From the NCBI GenBank assembly GCA_035317605.1, contig DATHGT010000319.1, forward strand, positions 1 through 26,213: a DNA stretch of 26,213 nucleotides. The letters are read 5' to 3'. The stretch is from DATHGT01 sp035317605 (GTDB taxonomy: Bacteria > Methylomirabilota > Methylomirabilia > Rokubacteriales > CSP1-6). A program made the translations under genes and the position numbers. The notes under the pieces were generated by a model. That model saw only the letters and a program-made list of their open reading frames with translations, was not told the origin of the DNA and searched no databases. This document shows, piece after piece, positions 22,715 through 26,213 of the stretch. The stretch's first letter is position 1. Each line of letters starts with the position of its first letter.

Positions 22715-22912
22715 TTAGCCTCCAACTTGTTCAAAAGAGAAGTGCCGAAGGTCGGCACGGTCCCGCGCGTGCTCGATCGTGAGAGCGCAGATCTTCCCTT
22801 GACCGTCGATGTCCAGCTGGGTGTTTTCGTCGAGATCCTTGGTCTCGGCTACGCTCCCGGCTTTGAACTCGATGTATAGCGTATCGGTATCTTGGAAGTA
22901 CGTGACCTTCAT
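22715..22912 (-). CDS. DUF2283 family small protein, antitoxin-like
   Basis: 65 aa. The whole protein is the DUF2283 domain: MKVTYFQDTDTLYIEFKAG, then ETKDLDENTQLDIDGQGKICALTIEHAR, a compact beta sheet with D.D.LYI.F and D.G.I..LEI-like strands. DUF2283 genes are often paired with a small partner in toxin-antitoxin-like modules. Its ATG overlaps the partner's stop by 4 nt (ATGA-type), which supports a two-gene unit. G+C is visibly lower than in neighbours, suggesting transfer. Role in toxicity or regulation is inferred from the pairing only. Confidence 0.85.
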   Translation of the reverse strand: MKVTYFQDTDTLYIEFKAGSVAETKDLDENTQLDIDGQGKICALTIEHARDRADLRHFSFEQVGG

Positions 22913-23124
22913 GGCTCGAACGAACGGTCGAAGAACGCATTGTGTATCGTTTCGCCGTCGGGCAAGAGCACGACGCGGAGGAATCGATCACCCATCTCTC
23001 GGATGGGCGCCCAACGACGAATCCGACCGTCCGCCTGAATCACCTCCCTCACGGGGTGCTCGATGACCGCACGATCCGTGCGGAGCCGGATCGTCTGGAA
23101 GTATCGCGCAGCTTTCAACGCCAC
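22909..23124 (-). CDS. Small partner protein of DUF2283, toxin-like (DUF4258-like)
   Basis: About 71 aa from GTG 23124; TTG 23130 would add two residues. IEHPVREVIQADGRIRRWAPIREMGDRFLRVVLLPDGETIHNAFFDRSF has the features of small proteins found upstream of DUF2283 genes (pieces: RRWAPIREMGDRFLRVVL and IHNAFFDR). The compact alpha/beta fold with basic residues and a conserved His-Asn-Ala-Phe-Asp-Arg end resembles DUF4258-type RelE-like toxins, but this is from memory. No strong ribosome binding site is seen; the gene begins 10 nt after the LivH stop (23135) on the same strand and may be translated by coupling to LivH. Confidence 0.65.
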   Translation of the reverse strand: MALKAARYFQTIRLRTDRAVIEHPVREVIQADGRIRRWAPIREMGDRFLRVVLLPDGETIHNAFFDRSFEP

Positions 23125-23134
23125 TCTCAAGCGC

Positions 23135-24025
23135 TCAGACGAGGCGTTCGCGCTCGCCGAAGAGGCCGGTGGGGCGGATGACGAGGAGGGCGATGAGGAA
23201 GACGAAGCCGTAGAGGTCTTTGTAGGCGGGGGAGAGGAAGACGGAGCCGAGGGCCTCGATCACGCCGAGGAGGACGCCGCCGACGATCGAGCCGAGGACG
23301 GAGCCGAGGCCGCCGATCACGATGATCTCGAAGCCTTTGAAGGTCGAGATCGCTCCGTTCTCCGGATAGACGAGGAAGTCAGGCGCCAATAGCGCGCCCG
23401 CGGCCGCGGCCAGCGCGACGCCCACCCCGAACGCCACCATGTCCAGCCGGAGCACGTCGACGCCCGCGGTCTGGATACCGACGCGGTTCTGCGCGGCGCC
23501 GCGAAACGCCATGCCCACCCACGTTCGCTTGACGAGGAGATAGAAGAGGCCGAGCAGCGCCAGGGTGGCGATCAGCGCCACGAAGCGATTGCCCGAGATC
23601 GGCAGCGTGAGCAGCGTGGTGGGTCGCGCGTAGTCCTTCGGCGCGTACTGGTTGGGGCCGCCGAGGACGATCGCGAGGTTGCGGAAGAGGACCATGAGCA
23701 CGATCGTGACGATCGTCGCGTACTCGTCGCGCCGCTCGATCCCGCGCACGTACATCGGGCGCAGGAGCACGCGCTGGGTGACGAGGCCGAGCACGAACAC
23801 CGCGCCCATCGTCAGCGGCAGGGCCAGCCACCACAGCCCCGCGCCCAGCACGGAGGCGAGCAGCGCGTACTGGACGTAGCTGCCGATCATGTAGAACTCG
23901 CCCATGGCCCAGTTGATCATCTTCATGATGCCGTAGATGAACGTGATCCCCAGAGCCATCAGGCTGTAGATGATCCCGATGACGAGTCCGGAGAGCACGT
24001 ACTGGGACAGGAGGTGCGCGTCCAC
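23135..24025 (-). CDS. livH: LIV-type ABC transporter permease LivH
   Basis: 296 aa from GTG 24025. The first helix SGLVIGIIYSLMALGITFIYGIMKMINWAMGEFYMIGSY (pieces: SLMALGITFIYGIMKMINWA, MGEFYMIGSY) is diagnostic for LivH; GMAFRGAAQNRVGIQTAGVDV is the EAA-like loop, and GFEIIVIGGLGSVLGSIVGG and IALLVIRPTGLFGERER end the protein as usual. It pairs with LivM. The start lies 3 nt after the LivK stop; GGAGG directly abuts the GTG, too close for normal spacing, so coupling is likely. The gene runs toward livM on the other strand. Confidence 0.94.
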   Translation of the reverse strand: MDAHLLSQYVLSGLVIGIIYSLMALGITFIYGIMKMINWAMGEFYMIGSYVQYALLASVLGAGLWWLALPLTMGAVFVLGLVTQRVLLRPMYVRGIERRDEYATIVTIVLMVLFRNLAIVLGGPNQYAPKDYARPTTLLTLPISGNRFVALIATLALLGLFYLLVKRTWVGMAFRGAAQNRVGIQTAGVDVLRLDMVAFGVGVALAAAAGALLAPDFLVYPENGAISTFKGFEIIVIGGLGSVLGSIVGGVLLGVIEALGSVFLSPAYKDLYGFVFLIALLVIRPTGLFGERERLV

Positions 24026-24028
24026 CTC

Positions 24029-25249
24029 CTACTTCTTCGGCGCCGCCATCAGGTCGCCGGTCTTGAACTCGGCCGGGAACACGATCTTGGCCTCGGTGAA
24101 CGCCTGCTCGGGCTTGGTGTACTGCATGAACAGCATCGGCGGCGTCCATTGCTGCCAGTACGGGCCTTCGCCCCGCGCGAAGCTGATCGTGCCGTTCCAG
24201 CCCTCGAACTTGCCCGCGAGCAGGGCCTTGACGAGATTCTCACCGGTGTCGCTCTTGGCGGCGTTCAGTGCGTCGGCGAGGAGCGTGATCTGCGCGTAGC
24301 CGTTGAGCGCGCCGTAGACGGGATCCTCCTTGAACTCGGCGCGGTACTTCGTCCGGAATGCTTCGCCGCGCGGGGTGAGCTTCATGGTCGGATGGTAATA
24401 GGTGATGAAGGTCAGATACGTGCCCTTCTCACCCAGGTTCTTCCAGAACTCCGGGCGCGCCGGCAAGTCGTACGACACCAGCATCGGCGTCGCCGGGAAC
24501 AGCCCGACGTCGTAGGCCTGCTTGATGATGAGATAGGTCGGCGTGCCGATGCCCACGTTGATGAACAGGTCCGGCTTCCAGTTCTTGATCTCGAGCAGCT
24601 GCGGGGTGAGATCGACCACGGCCCGGTCGAAGATCATGGTCTTCAGCTCGGCCCCGACGTCCATGCTCTTGAAGAGCTTCTTGGTGTCCTCGACCACGCC
24701 GACCCCGTAGTCGGTGTTCTCGGCCAGCACGACCACGCGCTTGAAGCCCTGCTGCTTGATCCAGCGGTTCCACAACCCGACCCGGTCGGGATCGATCACG
24801 TGGGTCCGGAAGGTGTAGGTGAGGTGCCGCTCGGTGATGCCCTTGGCCGAGGCCTGGGTCGAGAAGACCGGGATCTTGAACTGCTCGGCGAGGTCTTGCA
24901 CCGCGCCCATCACCGAGCTGTGAAACTGACCGATCACGGCCACCGCGCGGTCCTGGCTCGCCAGCTTGCGGAATCCGGCCACACCCTTTTCCGGCGTTCC
25001 GGAATCGTCCTCGATGTGGAGCTCGATCTTCCGTCCGCCGAGCACGCCGCCGCGCGCGTTCACGTCGTCGGCGGCCATCTTGGCGCCGCGCACGATGAAT
25101 TGTCCGGCCGAGGCGTCGCCGGGCGGCGACAGCGGGGTCAGCACGCCGATCTTCACCGGGTTCTGGGCGAGCGCCGGCGCGAGGGGGCCGACACCGACGA
25201 TCACCGCGAGCACCACGACGAGTCCCACGAGCCAGGAGCGCGTTGTCAT
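24029..25249 (-). CDS. livK: LIV-type ABC transporter substrate-binding protein LivK
   Basis: 406 aa from ATG 25249, with GGAGA six bases ahead; the open frame extends to 25300 but the signal peptide sets the start. MTTRSWLVGLVVVLAVIVGVG...APALAQ is a Sec signal cleaved near residue 29. The mature start NPVKIGVLTPLSPPGDASAG is typical of Peripla_BP_6 proteins, with GGVLGGRKIELHIEDDSGTPEKG and AVIGQFHSSVMGAVQDLAE following. It binds amino acids, amides or aromatic acids in the periplasm; ligand unknown. An inverted repeat overlapping a CATAAT box lies 31-51 bp upstream. Cotranscribed with LivH. Confidence 0.94.
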   Translation of the reverse strand: MTTRSWLVGLVVVLAVIVGVGPLAPALAQNPVKIGVLTPLSPPGDASAGQFIVRGAKMAADDVNARGGVLGGRKIELHIEDDSGTPEKGVAGFRKLASQDRAVAVIGQFHSSVMGAVQDLAEQFKIPVFSTQASAKGITERHLTYTFRTHVIDPDRVGLWNRWIKQQGFKRVVVLAENTDYGVGVVEDTKKLFKSMDVGAELKTMIFDRAVVDLTPQLLEIKNWKPDLFINVGIGTPTYLIIKQAYDVGLFPATPMLVSYDLPARPEFWKNLGEKGTYLTFITYYHPTMKLTPRGEAFRTKYRAEFKEDPVYGALNGYAQITLLADALNAAKSDTGENLVKALLAGKFEGWNGTISFARGEGPYWQQWTPPMLFMQYTKPEQAFTEAKIVFPAEFKTGDLMAAPKK

Positions 25250-25279
25250 ATCGAGTCTCCCATCGCAGAGGTCGGAAGC

Positions 25280-25300
25280 GTGGCGCCTATTATGCGCCAC
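25280..25300 (-). promoter_or_regulatory. Operator-like inverted repeat over a -10 box upstream of livK
   Basis: GTGGCGC (25280-25286) and GCGCCAC (25294-25300) form a perfect 7-bp inverted repeat with a 7-base A/T-rich spacer. On the minus strand the spacer contains CATAAT (25294-25289), five of six matches to the -10 consensus, 39 nt before the livK ATG. No -35 is evident. A repressor bound here would block the promoter. Confidence 0.4.
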
Positions 25301-25323
25301 CGCGCGGTGTCGGGGTCGGCGGC

Positions 25324-26213
25324 TCAGGGAGTCTGCGGCGCCGGCGTGACCGGCCGGCTCAGCGCGTGGGCGACGGCCTCGAGCCGCTTGCGCATTTCCT
25401 CGCGCAGCTGGCCACGGCCGACCGAGCGCTTGAGCTGATTGCCGACGCCCAGCACCTCGTCGGTGGAGAAGCGGCAGGCGGCGAAGACCACCGTGCCGTT
25501 GCCGTAGGCGAACGCGCCGGTGATGATCTGGGCCGCGTTGTAGGAGTGCCCCACGTAGAAATAGCGCTCGACGTGCACGACCAGGTCAGGCCCGCGCATG
25601 ACCATCTGGTGAAGGAGGCTCAGCTGCGGCCGTCGCTGCACGCGACGCTTGATCCAGTAGACGCGGTTGACGAGTTCCGGCGGCTGGCCGGCCGGATAGC
25701 TGGTCAGCGCTTCCCGAAGCCGGGGGCCGTAGCGGGCGACTCGCTCGGCGTCGGCGAGACCGAGCCGTAGCTGCGCCGCCGGATCGGTGGCCGCGCCGGC
25801 GGCGCGCGCGTACGGCGCCATCGCGCCGAGCCCTCCGCGCTCGTACGCCTGCCAGCGATCGCGCAGCAGTTTCCGATATCCGTCCGCGCCCTGCGGCGCC
25901 GTCACCGGTGACGTTCGCAAGGCGCGGAGCGCGTCGATCTCGGCCGGGGAGACATTGAAGCGCGTGCCCGGCGCGGCGTCGAGCAGACTCTCCGCCTCGC
26001 CGCGCTCCTTGTCGGTGAAGAGCACCGCGGGAAGCGCGTCGCGGCCGTGTGCCGAGATGGTCGCATCGTGAGCGAGCAGGTCGCCGGAGCCCAGGTACTC
26101 GGCGACGTGATCGAGCGGCGCCGAGACGAAGACCGCGAGACCGACGGCCAGCTCCCGCTCGCTGGTCTCGTTGACGGGGTAGGAGACGACCTCGTTGCGA
26201 AGCAGCTGACGGC
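25324..26213 (-). CDS. Unrecognised protein, N-terminus beyond the window
   Basis: The frame is open from the right edge to the stop at 25324, giving at least 296 residues; GTG 26025 is internal, since coding-like sequence continues upstream (RNEVVSYPVNETSERELAVGLAVFVSAPLDH). Visible features are a helical region rich in Ala/Arg (YRKLLRDRWQAYERGGLGAM), then RRPQLSLLHQMVMRGPDLVVHVERYFYVGHSYN, with AYGNGTVVFAACRFSTDEVLGVGNQLKRSVGRGQLREEMRKRLEAV at the end (quoted in parts: FAYGNGTVVFAACRFSTDEV; GRGQLREEMRKRLEAV). I do not recognise the family. It is 74 bp upstream of livK on the same strand. Confidence 0.75.
   Translation of the reverse strand, partial: RQLLRNEVVSYPVNETSERELAVGLAVFVSAPLDHVAEYLGSGDLLAHDATISAHGRDALPAVLFTDKERGEAESLLDAAPGTRFNVSPAEIDALRALRTSPVTAPQGADGYRKLLRDRWQAYERGGLGAMAPYARAAGAATDPAAQLRLGLADAERVARYGPRLREALTSYPAGQPPELVNRVYWIKRRVQRRPQLSLLHQMVMRGPDLVVHVERYFYVGHSYNAAQIITGAFAYGNGTVVFAACRFSTDEVLGVGNQLKRSVGRGQLREEMRKRLEAVAHALSRPVTPAPQTP

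Overview
The window is high-GC bacterial chromosome (about two thirds G+C by eye, not computed), densely packed with protein genes. There is no rRNA, tRNA, CRISPR array, transposase or phage gene. The mix of luciferase-like flavin oxidoreductases, a carboxymuconolactone decarboxylase-like protein, amidohydrolases, alpha/beta hydrolases, an E1 ketoacid dehydrogenase pair, MFS carriers, a dipeptide-type ABC importer and a branched-chain-amino-acid-type (LIV) importer suggests a soil or sediment heterotroph that scavenges amino acids, peptides and aromatic or amide compounds. It resembles metagenome-assembled genomes of Candidatus Rokubacteria (Methylomirabilota), but that is an inference from gene content; a deltaproteobacterial relative cannot be excluded. 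No gap between genes exceeds 300 bases.

Layout. 1-955: 3' end of a flavin oxidoreductase, a CMD-family protein and a small putative lipoprotein (+). 1007-1804: CDP-alcohol phosphatidyltransferase (+). 5513-1839: a three-gene minus-strand operon (alpha/beta hydrolase, flavin oxidoreductase, asparaginase-like protein). It diverges from a quinone-oxidoreductase-type dehydrogenase at 5575 across a 61-bp region that appears to give leaderless mRNAs in both directions and holds a 9-bp-arm inverted repeat. 6691-8061: an orphan protein with two GNxAVxR motifs, a Cys cluster and eight 11-residue tryptophan repeats. 8195-12930: peptide-type ABC binding protein and two permeases (no ATPase gene), then an MFS carrier. 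18801-12946: five co-directional minus-strand genes (M20 amidohydrolase, MFS exporter, large alpha/beta hydrolase, E1 alpha, E1 beta). 18962-22657: an ACMSD-like amidohydrolase, a 150-bp nested palindrome, then LIV ATPases and permease. 23130-22715: a two-gene toxin-antitoxin-like pair. 25249-23135: LIV binding protein and the other permease, on the opposite strand. 25324-26213: an unrecognised protein cut by the window end.

How the genes work together. The two LIV half-operons converge on the small DUF2283 pair and together make one complete importer (LivK, H, M, G, F). The M20 hydrolase, MFS carrier, esterase-like hydrolase and E1 pair may form one catabolic unit that cleaves an amide or ester and oxidises a 2-oxo acid or acetoin-like product. 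The hydrolase/oxidoreductase/asparaginase-like operon looks like another catabolic unit of unknown substrate.

Most worth attention: the Trp-hendecad protein (6691-8061), the nested palindrome at 20071-20220 beside a LivG gene that lacks a normal start codon, the asparaginase homologue with altered catalytic residues and a large insertion, and the compact divergent promoter at 5514-5574.
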